From contig NZ_CP062946.1 of NCBI RefSeq assembly GCF_014898095.1, positions 1,116,001-1,180,000 on the forward strand: 64,000 nt of DNA. The letters are read 5' to 3'. Made by a program: the position numbers and the translations under genes. Shown here in pieces: positions 38,897-48,476 of this stretch (position 1 is the stretch's first letter; every line of letters begins with the position of its first letter). The notes beneath the pieces are model-generated. The model ran no database searches. It had not been told where the DNA came from and saw nothing but the letters and a program-made list of their open reading frames with translations. This stretch comes from Thalassotalea sp. LPB0316. GTDB lineage: Bacteria > Pseudomonadota > Gammaproteobacteria > Enterobacterales > Alteromonadaceae.

Positions 38897-39406
38897 ATGT
38901 TTCCCATTTTATTTTTGTTGTTCGTTCTTGTTCCTATTATTGAAATAAGTGTGTTAATTCAGGTCGGCAGTATTATTGGTACTTGGCCAACCATCGCGAT
39001 AGTGATTTTAACCGCTTGGCTTGGGGCAAAGTTTGTTAAACAACAAGGTATTGCAACCTTGCGTAGTGTTCAGGAAAAATCGGCGCGTGGTGAAGTGCCG
39101 TCAGAAGAGATCATCAGCGGCTTTTTACTGTTAATTGCCGGTATTGTGCTAGTGACGCCGGGATTTGTCACCGACGCGATTGGCTTATCATTGCTAATTC
39201 CAAGTGTTCGCAAAGGCTTAATTAGTAAAGTTCAACAGCAAATTCAGGTACAGGCAACCAGCCAATCAAGCTTTCATGCGCACTTTCATCAGGGCAATAC
39301 CTACGAGCACGACCCTTTTGAAGAGCAAAGCTTTAATCAACGCAATTCAACTAAACCGTCGCAAATAGGCCAAACGATAGAAGGCGAATATGAGCGCAAA
39401 GAATAA
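38897..39406 (+). CDS. fxsA: FxsA-family membrane protein
   Basis: A 169-aa protein. I choose ATG 38897 (MFPILFLLFVLVPIIEISVL) because AAGGAG precedes it; an in-frame start 24 bases earlier is unlikely. Four hydrophobic segments lie in residues 1-115 with the FxsA pattern PIIEI....QVG..IG.W.TI..VI.TA.LGA, then a hydrophilic His/Gln/Ser-rich tail. E. coli FxsA relieves F-plasmid exclusion of phage T7. Its place just upstream of groESL is conserved in many gammaproteobacteria. The groES promoter lies 17 bp past its stop. Confidence 0.92.
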   Translation: MFPILFLLFVLVPIIEISVLIQVGSIIGTWPTIAIVILTAWLGAKFVKQQGIATLRSVQEKSARGEVPSEEIISGFLLLIAGIVLVTPGFVTDAIGLSLLIPSVRKGLISKVQQQIQVQATSQSSFHAHFHQGNTYEHDPFEEQSFNQRNSTKPSQIGQTIEGEYERKE

Positions 39407-39422
39407 TTTTTTTGCGCCATGA

Positions 39423-39448
39423 CTTGTATTGTATTTTTTTGCCCACAT
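39423..39448 (+). promoter_or_regulatory. Probable sigma-32 heat-shock promoter of groESL
   Basis: CTTGTAT (39423-39429) and CCCACAT (39442-39448) are separated by 12 bases, close to the sigma-32 consensus CTTGAAA and CCCCATNT with 12-17 bases between. It lies 56-81 bp before the groES start. Assignment is by eye. Confidence 0.55.
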
Positions 39449-39503
39449 TAAATGAATCAAACAAATTTTTTATTTAACACTAACCATTCTCGGAGAGAAC
39501 TAA

Positions 39504-39794
39504 ATGAGCATTCGTCCATTACACGATCGCGTAATTATCAAACGTAAAGAAGTAGAGTCAAAGTCTGCTGGCGGTATTGTATTAACTGGTAGTGCTGCTG
39601 AAAAATCTACTCGTGGTGAAGTAGTTGCTGTAGGTAACGGTCGCATCTTAGAAAACGGTGACGTGCGTGCGTTAGACGTAAAAGTTGGTGACCAAGTGAT
39701 CTTCAACGAAGGCTACGGCGTGAAGACTGAAAAAATCGACGGTGAAGAAGTACTGATCCTTTCTGAATCAGACATCTTAGCAGTTGTAGAATAA
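39504..39794 (+). CDS. groES: Co-chaperonin GroES
   Basis: A 96-aa protein that forms the heptameric lid of the GroEL folding chamber. The N-terminal [29 protein letters not shown] stretch (residues 3-31) includes the mobile loop that binds GroEL, and the C-terminus ends [10 protein letters not shown] strong GGAGAG ribosome site precedes the ATG. It is the first gene of groES-groEL, with a 92-bp spacer that contains a repetitive hairpin element. Confidence 0.98.
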   Translation: MSIRPLHDRVIIKRKEVESKSAGGIVLTGSAAEKSTRGEVVAVGNGRILENGDVRALDVKVGDQVIFNEGYGVKTEKIDGEEVLILSESDILAVVE

Positions 39795-39810
39795 TAGCAT
39801 AAGTATAGAA

Positions 39811-39855
39811 CGTCATCCTCGCGAAGGCGGGGATCTCACACTAGAGATTCGACAC
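39811..39855. repeat. Repetitive hairpin element inside the groES-groEL spacer
   Basis: TCCTCGC-GAAG-GCGGGGA (39815-39832) forms one stem-loop and ATCTC/GAGAT (39833-39848) a second. The leading CGTCATCC...GCGAAGGCGGGGAT resembles the tandem unit near 36424, the 'cgtcattcc.gcgaaggc.ggaatc' type of repetitive palindromic sequence. It lengthens the spacer and may affect relative expression or mRNA stability. Confidence 0.65.
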
Positions 39856-39874
39856 TAAATTAGAAAGAATTTAA

Positions 39875-41530
<1,656 letters not shown>

Positions 41531-41558
41531 CCCAACACTTAAAAAGTTGATTAAATCT

Positions 41559-41584
41559 GGGAGCTCAATGAGCTCCCTTTTTTT
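41559..41584 (+). terminator. Rho-independent terminator of groESL
   Basis: GGGAGCTC (41559-41566) pairs with GAGCTCCC (41570-41577) around AAT, followed by a T7 tract, 28 bp after the groEL stop. Confidence 0.92.
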
Positions 41585-41672
41585 ATTCAAAGGATATCTA
41601 AATACATATAAAGGCTACGAAAGGTCACCTTTGAACATTATAGCCGTTAGCACTTACGATACTCGCGAATAG

Positions 41673-42353
41673 TTATCTATTTGATTGAGCATCCGAGAGT
41701 CGTTGTAAATTTTGACTGAGCGCTAGTTCTAGCTCGGGTAGTAACGCGGCATGTCGTTCACCAATAATGTGATAGGCATTGAACTGGTCAATTAGGTAGC
41801 TTTGAAAATTAAGCGCAATTTCTGGCGCTAATTGATTACTCGGTTTGTAATAAATACCGTAGCTACCACGTTTTCTTTTGATGAGTTCTGGAATTAAAGC
41901 TAAGTGTTCTATTTCAATAACTTGACCAGAAAAGTCGGTCGGTAGATACGACTTCAATAAATGCGCTGTGCGTTTCGAGGCAAAGATATCAGGGCTAGTA
42001 TGTAGCACACGCTTGTCACAGGGCACATTTGGCGCGCATATTAAATACATATCAGCTTTAGTTAATTTGGGCTTTACTAATATCACTCCTTCAATTTCTT
42101 GAACCGATTTATCAACGCGAATTAAATCACCATCGATTAACCCTGAACTCACTGACAAAAGACCTCGCTCCGAGGTCATATTGATGAACTCAACGTCAAT
42201 ACCAATATCGTTATAGGTTTTTATGATGAGTGGTTTATAAGTTTCTGCATCAGGGTGTGAAATATAGCTGATCAACATTTGCTCGGGTTTTTCAACCGCA
42301 AATGTTTGCCATGTAAAAGCGCTTAAAATCAAAATAAAAAAGACAGAGCGCAT
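41673..42353 (-). CDS. Periplasmic solute-binding-like protein (family 3 type)
   Basis: A 226-aa exported protein with signal peptide ending TFAVE. The mature chain resembles short family-3 extracellular solute-binding proteins found alone in Shewanella and Colwellia: ISYISHPDAETYKPLI at the start, GLLSVSSGLIDGDLIRVD in the middle, then a KRGSYGIYYKPS segment. No ABC transporter genes are adjacent, so it could be a sensor-type binding protein or a stand-alone one. Two cysteines (CAPNVPC) may form a disulfide. Ligand unknown. Confidence 0.6.
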   Translation of the reverse strand: MRSVFFILILSAFTWQTFAVEKPEQMLISYISHPDAETYKPLIIKTYNDIGIDVEFINMTSERGLLSVSSGLIDGDLIRVDKSVQEIEGVILVKPKLTKADMYLICAPNVPCDKRVLHTSPDIFASKRTAHLLKSYLPTDFSGQVIEIEHLALIPELIKRKRGSYGIYYKPSNQLAPEIALNFQSYLIDQFNAYHIIGERHAALLPELELALSQNLQRLSDAQSNR

Positions 42354-42404
42354 CAGGAGTGTGTTTGTGTATTGACCATATCATTAAAAATAGTCAATGA
42401 ATCA

Positions 42405-42433
42405 AAAAATAGAAAGGGCGATTGCTCGCCCTT
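42405..42433 (-). terminator. Rho-independent terminator of the S9 peptidase gene
   Basis: AAGGGCGA (42414-42421) pairs with TCGCCCTT (42426-42433) around TTGC. On the minus strand a T-rich stretch follows (complement of ATCAAAAAATAG), just past the S9 peptidase stop codon. Confidence 0.75.
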
Positions 42434-42455
42434 AGCCCCTATATGGTATTAATCA

Positions 42456-44489
42456 TCACTCTTGTGTTTTATATTTTTCAAACCAAGCGAGTGTATTTTC
42501 TATTTTCGCTATCATGCGTGATGGCTTGCCTGCAATGCCATGTGGTGCACCCGGTACCTTAACTAAAACTGTATCAACTTTGCGTAGCTTTAACGCCTGA
42601 TAAAACTGTTCAGTCTGCGCCATTGGCGTACGTAAATCTTCTTCACCTGTCATCAGTAATGTCGGGGTTGTGACATTGCCCACTAAAGACATAGGTGAGC
42701 GTTGCCAGTAGTGCTCCACGTGTTCCCATGGCATGCCTGGGAATTGTGTTGGTATTTGGCCTAAACCACTATCGGCCGTTAATACCTTGCTCAACCAGTT
42801 AATCACAGGTTTTACTACTGCAGCTGCGGCGAAACGGTCGGTTAAACCAATCGCGTATGCAGTAGCAATACCACCGGCGCTGCCACCAGCGATAAATAAG
42901 TTCTGCTCGTCGATAAAACCTAAATCAACCATGGCATCAACGCCTGAGTTGTGATCGGCAAAATCTTCTTTTGAACTGTACTTATATTTTAATAACATGG
43001 CAAAGCGCTCACCGTAAGAGCTACTACCGCGGTGGTTGTCGTAAAACACCACGTAACCTTGCGCGGCAAATCGCTGTAATTCAGCGCTAAAGTGCGGGCC
43101 ATAAGCTAAGTGAGGACCACCGTGAATTTCTAATATTAGCGGATATTTTTTGCTTGGATCAAAATCGGGTGGTGTGATGTACCAGCCTTGTATAGGCTCA
43201 CCATCAAATGAAGATTTATAGTTAATTTCATGAACTTTACCAAGCTGCTTGTGAGCAAGTAAGTCTTCATTGAGTGCGGTTAGCTGGGTTACTTTTGCTT
43301 TGGTGTTAACGAACGCTATATCAGCTGGGCGCTCCGAACTACCATGGGTAAAAGCAATTTTGCCAGATTCGTTGGCACTAAATGAACCACTGATATACGG
43401 ACGACCTAATGTAGTGCCAGAAAGTGAATCGGCTAAGTCTTTTATTTTGCCTTTGTGGTTGATTGTCGCAACTTTACGCTTGCCAAAATCATCATAACTA
43501 AAGGCTAAACTGTTTTTTGAAATCCACTGTGGATTAGTGACTGAGCGATCAAAATCTTTAGCCAGTTCTGTTACCTCTTTCGACGACCACTGCATGATGT
43601 GTAATTTAGCATTGCGGTAAGGATTTAACGCGTTTGAGGTTTTTAAATAGGCGAGCTTTTTACCATCGGCTGAAAAAGTTGGGTTGTACTCTCGGCCCGG
43701 TGCATCGGTCAGTTGGCTTATGTCACCCGTTTTAACATTGACCGAGAATAAATTACTTTCGAGAGTTTGATATTCCCAGTCGTCAACGCGATTTGCCGAG
43801 AAGATAATTTCTTGGCCTGAAGTATGCCATGCAAGCTTGCCGCGATGATGATAATTGCCACTCGTTAATTGACGCGGTGTGCCGCCTTCACTTGGAATCA
43901 CAAAAATATGATCATAGCCAGGTTTTACTAAACCTTGGCCGTCGCGTTGGTAGTATGCTTTGTCGATAACAATAACTGGCTCGGCCCACTTTGCCCCTTT
44001 AGGTTTAGCTGGCATGCTCGCTAATTTAGTCGCTTTATCCTTGACCCGTTGACTAAACGCCAACCATTTACCATCTGGCGACCAAGTTAAGCTCGAAATA
44101 CCACCTTGTAATTGGCTAACTAATGCCGTTTTGTTTTCGCTTAGATAGTGAACGTGAATTTGCCAACTACCAGATAGGTTACTGACAAACGCCAACTTCG
44201 TGCCATCTGGTGACCAACGAGGCTGTGAATATTGTTTGTCGTCTGAAAACAGTGGTAACTGTGACTGTGACTTAGCATCAATTAACCACAAATTACGGTT
44301 TTTGTTGTCGGTCATGATGTCGTTGGAGTTGCGAACATAGACAACTTTTGCGCCGTCAGGCGATAATTGAGGATCGCTTGCGTACTCTAAATTAAAAATA
44401 TCCGTTGCTTGAAATGTATCCGCAGCGTTGGTTTGCGCGGTAAAAAGAATCGCACCCAAAAGTGTTAGTGCGACCAAAGGGTTTGTCAT
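42456..44489 (-). CDS. S9-family (prolyl oligopeptidase-like) serine peptidase
   Basis: A 677-aa exported peptidase with signal peptide (MTNPLVALTLLGAILFTAQTNA). Residues about 25-400 are TolB/WD40-like repeats (several SPDG..LAF..... units) that form the gating propeller; the last 260 residues are an alpha/beta hydrolase. The nucleophile lies in GGSAGG (GGSYGG in many relatives), with the Asp in GEEDLRTP and the His in PGAPHGI. It likely trims peptides in the periplasm; specificity is not readable from sequence. It is divergent from a DUF4136 lipoprotein gene. Confidence 0.92.
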   Translation of the reverse strand: MTNPLVALTLLGAILFTAQTNAADTFQATDIFNLEYASDPQLSPDGAKVVYVRNSNDIMTDNKNRNLWLIDAKSQSQLPLFSDDKQYSQPRWSPDGTKLAFVSNLSGSWQIHVHYLSENKTALVSQLQGGISSLTWSPDGKWLAFSQRVKDKATKLASMPAKPKGAKWAEPVIVIDKAYYQRDGQGLVKPGYDHIFVIPSEGGTPRQLTSGNYHHRGKLAWHTSGQEIIFSANRVDDWEYQTLESNLFSVNVKTGDISQLTDAPGREYNPTFSADGKKLAYLKTSNALNPYRNAKLHIMQWSSKEVTELAKDFDRSVTNPQWISKNSLAFSYDDFGKRKVATINHKGKIKDLADSLSGTTLGRPYISGSFSANESGKIAFTHGSSERPADIAFVNTKAKVTQLTALNEDLLAHKQLGKVHEINYKSSFDGEPIQGWYITPPDFDPSKKYPLILEIHGGPHLAYGPHFSAELQRFAAQGYVVFYDNHRGSSSYGERFAMLLKYKYSSKEDFADHNSGVDAMVDLGFIDEQNLFIAGGSAGGIATAYAIGLTDRFAAAAVVKPVINWLSKVLTADSGLGQIPTQFPGMPWEHVEHYWQRSPMSLVGNVTTPTLLMTGEEDLRTPMAQTEQFYQALKLRKVDTVLVKVPGAPHGIAGKPSRMIAKIENTLAWFEKYKTQE

Positions 44490-44728
44490 TGGTTTGCTCC
44501 CAAAAAATAGATGGCGCTTATTATTGTAGTGCTATTGGTTTATTTTCCTAGCGTATTAACCGCAAAAAACATTCTGTTGAACGTGCAAGCTATTGGTTTA
44601 TTTTGTTTTGTTATTATCCATGGTGTTTTGGGTTACACTCTTTTACACTTCGATAACAAAGTTAAAAGAAATGCCCGTGGTATTTTTTGTCAAATGTCAT
44701 GATAACTCAATTTATTAGGGATAGCAGG

Positions 44729-45286
44729 ATGCACTACAAAGCAATGATTACAGGCGTAATGGTAATGTTGGTCGTTGGTTGCAGCCAAACGACGGATGTG
44801 GTGCAGCAGACTCAGGCAAACCAATTGGCTATTTCGAGCGTAAAAGATGCGCCGTTTTATTATCCCAGTGGTGCGCGTTTTGCCATTGAGCCTAGGTTTG
44901 TCACTAGTGAGCTTGTCAGCCAAGCGCAGCAGCAAGCGCTTTATCAGGCGACCAGCTTATATCTTGAACAGGCGTTACGCGAGCGCGGGTTTATTTTAGT
45001 TTCGGCTGAACAATCGCCTGATTTTGTTGTCAAATTTGCCGTTGCGTTGGCAAAAGATTTGTCTGACGAATCAATTAGTGAACATTTTGGCTTGACCCCC
45101 GGTCTCTCTAACAATGAAGCGCTTAACAAGGCAAGCCTGCTAATTGCGATTGACGACGCTAGCAGTGGCCAGCGTTTTTGGCGCGGTGCAGCTCAAGGCT
45201 TTGCTAAAGAAGATGCGAGCAAGGCTTATCGAGCAGAGCGATTAAAGGCAGTTATTAACAAAGTATTAATGCAATTTGAAACCTAG
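44729..45286 (+). CDS. DUF4136-type lipoprotein
   Basis: A 185-aa lipoprotein from ATG 44729 (MHYKAMITGVMVMLVVGCSQ); AGGG lies 9 bases upstream. An earlier in-frame start would put a hydrophilic stretch before the signal peptide. The lipobox VVGC places the acylated Cys at residue 18. The rest matches DUF4136 in outline: a long helix rich in Gln (ELVSQAQQQALYQATSLYL), ALRERGF, DFVVKFAV, and a final RFWRGAAQGF segment. These are small envelope lipoproteins of unknown role. The 239-bp gap to the divergent S9 peptidase gene holds only promoter-like sequence and a doubtful short ORF. Confidence 0.75.
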   Translation: MHYKAMITGVMVMLVVGCSQTTDVVQQTQANQLAISSVKDAPFYYPSGARFAIEPRFVTSELVSQAQQQALYQATSLYLEQALRERGFILVSAEQSPDFVVKFAVALAKDLSDESISEHFGLTPGLSNNEALNKASLLIAIDDASSGQRFWRGAAQGFAKEDASKAYRAERLKAVINKVLMQFET

Positions 45287-45357
45287 CATTTACATTTGAA
45301 TACAGATTTTCTGCCAAATTCTGTTTTAATGTGTAGTAGGTTAACGAGGTGAATGAA

Positions 45358-45864
45358 ATGAAAAAATTAATCACAACTTTATTAGCAACTGTTGCAATAG
45401 CAGCGTCAGGCGTTGTATTCGCTGGTACTGCAGAGGTTACGTGGACCGAGCCAGATAAATACACCGATATGCGTCCTGCCAATGAAACCAAAGGTGGCTT
45501 TATCAAGCGTACAACGACGAGCTTAGAGAAGCACATTACTAAAATGGCTGGTAATTTACCTGAAGGTTATACCTTAAAAATGGATATCACTGATGTCAAT
45601 TTAGCGGGTGAAGTTCAGTTGCGTCGCACGCAACTTATTCGAGTGGTTGATCGAGTATTTATTCCAAGTATGGCATTTAGTTATCAATTAACCGACGCTT
45701 CAGGTGAAATCGTCAAAGCAAGTGAAGAAGTAAAAATTAAAGATATGAACTTTATGGATTCGCAAGCTGCAACTACTCGCTACCGCAATCAAAGTTACAG
45801 TTATGAAAAAGCAATGTTAGACAAGTGGTTCTACGATGAGTTTTCAGATGTAATCGTTAAGTAG
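45358..45864 (+). CDS. Exported DUF3016-type protein
   Basis: A 168-aa protein with signal peptide MKKLITTLLATVAIAASGVVFA. ATG 45358 is preferred to a GTG nine bases earlier because a GAGG ribosome site is then correctly spaced. AEVTWTEPDKYTDMRPANE and the central DVNLAGEVQ segment match DUF3016, found in Shewanella, Colwellia and relatives. No function is known. The gene stands 71 bp after the lipoprotein gene and ends in a terminator; co-transcription with the lipoprotein is possible. Confidence 0.75.
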   Translation: MKKLITTLLATVAIAASGVVFAGTAEVTWTEPDKYTDMRPANETKGGFIKRTTTSLEKHITKMAGNLPEGYTLKMDITDVNLAGEVQLRRTQLIRVVDRVFIPSMAFSYQLTDASGEIVKASEEVKIKDMNFMDSQAATTRYRNQSYSYEKAMLDKWFYDEFSDVIVK

Positions 45865-45884
45865 TTCGAACGTTACGCGATTCA

Positions 45885-45917
45885 TAAAAAAAGCTGTGTT
45901 AAACACAGCTTTTTTTG
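45885..45917. terminator. Bidirectional rho-independent terminator
   Basis: AAGCTGTGTT (45891-45900) pairs with AACACAGCTT (45902-45911), flanked by an A-run on the left and a T-run on the right, between the convergent DUF3016 gene and the 45951 gene. It can serve both strands. Confidence 0.9.
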
Positions 45918-45950
45918 TGGTTGTTTTTCAGGCGCTTAATAAAGCCATAA

Positions 45951-46271
45951 CTAGTTCGCGCTATAACTCTCTTCAAAATTGGCCAATACTTGAAACAGTT
46001 GCTCAATTTTTTTCACCAGTGAAATCAGCAATTGTTGATCTTGGCTTTGTTGCCACTTTAATAAGTCATCCGCTACTTCTTCAACATACGGCTGAAAGGT
46101 ATCGGCCTTGGCGTTAAAGCCAGCATCTTCGGTAAATATGGCACTAAAACCGGCTTTTTTCTGTTCGCGTAAATCTGCTAACGTGGCATCTGCGGTGAGT
46201 GACTTTTTTAAAATAATTGAAATATTATCGATAAGTTGTTGGTTGATAGCTGCTGTCATATTCTGCATCAT
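45951..46271 (-). CDS. Small helical unknown protein
   Basis: A 106-aa, all-helical, acidic protein without signal peptide, membrane segment or cysteine. It starts MMQNMTAAINQQLIDNISII; three in-frame ATGs lie within 13 bases and the ribosome site is weak, so the exact start is uncertain. I recognise no domain. It is divergent from an MscS-type channel gene across 148 bp. Codon use is unremarkable. It may be a conserved hypothetical of this lineage. Confidence 0.5.
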   Translation of the reverse strand: MMQNMTAAINQQLIDNISIILKKSLTADATLADLREQKKAGFSAIFTEDAGFNAKADTFQPYVEEVADDLLKWQQSQDQQLLISLVKKIEQLFQVLANFEESYSAN

Positions 46272-46419
46272 CTGGGGGAAGTCTGTGCGGTATTATGCCA
46301 AAACTAATGACAAAGTGTTAGTTTGACCTGTGAATGCGCCGTGGTCGTCATGTTTTTGCAGTCATCGAAAAAAATCTCTGCTAGGATTGAAATAAGCCAT
46401 TAATTTAGAAAGTTAATTT

Positions 46420-48036
46420 ATGTTATCGATCAGTCGTTGGGTCATCTTTTTTTCGCTTTTTTGCAGTTCCTTTGTACTCATAGCAAAGGAACAATCAGAT
46501 GTCTCACTCAAAGAGCTATTAAATAAACCTGAGACAACAATATCACAAGATAGTGCGACACAAGCGGATGACGTTGTGCTTGATGACTATCAACGCGGTC
46601 AACCACAAAGCTCGTTGAGTGGCTTTTTATCTGCGTTGCAGCAATATGACTATGAGTTGGCGACTCATTATATGGACTTTCGCAATTTATCGCCCGACAC
46701 CAAAGCAATAGCGCCTGAAGAACTCGCTAAAATGTTTCACGTGGTGCTGCGTCGAACGATCTGGATTGACACAACGGCAATAAGTGAAGAGCCGTTGGGT
46801 AATTTACAAGATGGCTTGCCGTCCTATCGGGAGCTGTTTGGCACTATCGCTACCCCTTCTGGTGATGTTCGCCTGTACTTGCAACGCATTCCAAGAGCGT
46901 CAGATAAAGCGAGAATTTGGAAAATCTCGAATGCTACTGTCGATAAAATCCCGTATTTGAGCCAACAATATGCCTATTCTGAATTTGGTGAGTGGCTTTC
47001 TGAACACACACCAAACTATGATTTTCTGGGTGTTGAGCTATGGCAATGGTTATATTTTTCAGCGGCGTTAATTTTTTACTATTTTGTTTCTCTGCTGATC
47101 ACTTGGTTGGTAAGCAAAGGGATTTCACGGGTGCGACCTAATACCCATCAAGAGTTTTATCGTTTTTTACGTGGTCCAGTGACCATATTATTAACGATTG
47201 AGCTATCGCGTTTATTTGTTGCCCAATCAAACATCACAATAGCCGTACAAGCGATCATGGACGGAGCAACCTTACTCGTTTTTGCTTGGATTTGGTTATT
47301 TGTGCGTTTGATTGATTTATTCAATATAAAACTTAAGGCGCGATTTTTAGCGCAAGATAAACCGCTAGCGATTTATTTGTTAAGACCGGCAAGTACGGTC
47401 GCGAAAATAATAGTTGTGATCACCGGTTTATTGCTTTGGTTTGAAAATTTAGGGTTTAGCGCTACCACTTTACTGGCCGGTTTAGGTATTGGTGGTTTAG
47501 CTATCGCGCTTGCCGCGCAAAAAACGGTTGAGAATATTATCGGCGCAATTACCTTATATACCTCAGCGCCTGTTAAAGTTGGTCACGTTTGTCGGTTTGG
47601 CAATGTTTTTGGTGTGGTTGAAGAAATCGGTTTGCGCGCGACAAGGATTCGCACCCTAGATCGCACAGTTATCCATATTGCCAATGCTCAATTTGTCGAC
47701 TTACAACTCGAAAATATTTCTGAGCGAGAAAAGATAGCCTATCGCCCTGAAATTATCCTCAAGCCATCTGCTTCTGCGCAGCAAATTGAACAGCTACTGA
47801 GTCAAATCAAAAACTTACTAATAGCGCACCCAGAAATCGCCGACGAGCCACTTCGCGTGGTGTTTAAAGGCTTTAGTTTGCAAGGGCTACAACTTGATAT
47901 TTTAGCGTATGTTAGCACGACTGATTACGATCAATATTTAGCCGTAACCAACGAGCTAAACCTCGCGTTGACTTCGGCTTTAGCCGATTGCCATTGTGAG
48001 CTTGCCAATATCCAGATGGTCGATGGGCAGGCATAG
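46420..48036 (+). CDS. MscS-family mechanosensitive channel
   Basis: A 538-aa membrane protein, larger than E. coli MscS (286). A signal peptide and a periplasmic domain of about 180 residues come first, then about four transmembrane helices. The pore helix is GIGGLAIALAAQKTVENIIGA (21 residues; core Gly/Ala packing GLAIALA), followed by the beta-domain TLYTSAPVKVGHVCRFG.. GVVEEIGLRATRIRTLDRT and an alpha/beta cytoplasmic part. It should open under membrane tension to release solutes on osmotic downshock. The extra periplasmic domain could modulate gating. Confidence 0.88.
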   Translation: MLSISRWVIFFSLFCSSFVLIAKEQSDVSLKELLNKPETTISQDSATQADDVVLDDYQRGQPQSSLSGFLSALQQYDYELATHYMDFRNLSPDTKAIAPEELAKMFHVVLRRTIWIDTTAISEEPLGNLQDGLPSYRELFGTIATPSGDVRLYLQRIPRASDKARIWKISNATVDKIPYLSQQYAYSEFGEWLSEHTPNYDFLGVELWQWLYFSAALIFYYFVSLLITWLVSKGISRVRPNTHQEFYRFLRGPVTILLTIELSRLFVAQSNITIAVQAIMDGATLLVFAWIWLFVRLIDLFNIKLKARFLAQDKPLAIYLLRPASTVAKIIVVITGLLLWFENLGFSATTLLAGLGIGGLAIALAAQKTVENIIGAITLYTSAPVKVGHVCRFGNVFGVVEEIGLRATRIRTLDRTVIHIANAQFVDLQLENISEREKIAYRPEIILKPSASAQQIEQLLSQIKNLLIAHPEIADEPLRVVFKGFSLQGLQLDILAYVSTTDYDQYLAVTNELNLALTSALADCHCELANIQMVDGQA

Positions 48037-48038
48037 TA

Positions 48039-48057
48039 ACGCCTCAATATGAGGCGT
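48039..48057. other. Stem-loop after the MscS gene
   Basis: ACGCCTCA (48039-48046) pairs with TGAGGCGT (48050-48057) around ATA, directly after the stop codon. No T-run follows, so it may act as a 3' end stabiliser or a weak terminator. Confidence 0.45.
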
Positions 48058-48140
48058 ATTAAGCTTAACTAAAATTAGCGAAGAATGAGCGCCAGCTAAA
48101 CTTTAAACGTCCCGCCCATTATTAACTTGTGAGGTGCTGG

Positions 48141-48371
48141 TTATTCGCAGCCACCTCCACCATCATCGAAAAAGCCACCTGAACTATTGCTACCACCTGA
48201 GCCCCCAGTTTCAAAAATATTTATGCTGAAAATGATTTTTAATACAATAACAAACAAGCAAAAACCGACAATCAAAGGGGCTAAAACACTTTCAAATAAA
48301 CTATCAGAATTTAAATCAACAGCTTCGTAAGATAGACATAAACTAGCAAAGATAATTAACCAAAACTTCAT
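48141..48371 (-). CDS. Small membrane protein with Gly-rich acidic tail
   Basis: A 76-aa protein. Residues 1-14 form a signal-like hydrophobic stretch and residues about 31-50 (APLIVGFCLFVIVLKIIFSI) a transmembrane helix. The last 25 residues are a Gly/Ser-rich tail ending GGFFDDGGGGCE, with a cysteine as penultimate residue. I recognise no family; the tail resembles low-complexity tails of some small inner-membrane proteins but has no named motif. It is preceded by a 9-bp tandem repeat array that separates it from epmB, and both read in the same direction. Confidence 0.5.
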   Translation of the reverse strand: MKFWLIIFASLCLSYEAVDLNSDSLFESVLAPLIVGFCLFVIVLKIIFSINIFETGGSGGSNSSGGFFDDGGGGCE

Positions 48372-48410
48372 TTATTCTTCCTCCATGATTTTGGCACTAT
48401 AAGCACCTAA

Positions 48411-48471
48411 CAATAGTAACAATAGTAACAATAGTAACAATAGTAACAATAGTAACAATAGTAACAATAGT
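48411..48471. repeat. Tandem 9-bp repeat array (AATAGTAAC)n
   Basis: About seven uninterrupted copies of AATAGTAAC end six bases before the epmB stop codon on its 3' side and lie about 40 bp upstream of the small membrane protein start. There are no spacers. The perfect copies suggest recent expansion; copy number probably varies between strains. Confidence 0.9.
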
Positions 48472-48476
48472 CATAT

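Noticed and set aside
44511..44702. 63-aa ORF in the gap between the S9 peptidase and lipoprotein genes
   Set aside because: It is hydrophobic enough to look like a membrane protein, but there is no ribosome site, it spans the expected divergent promoters, and I recognise no homologue.
48411..48471. Possible CRISPR or integron-like repeats
   Set aside because: A 9-bp perfect tandem unit without spacers is a minisatellite.
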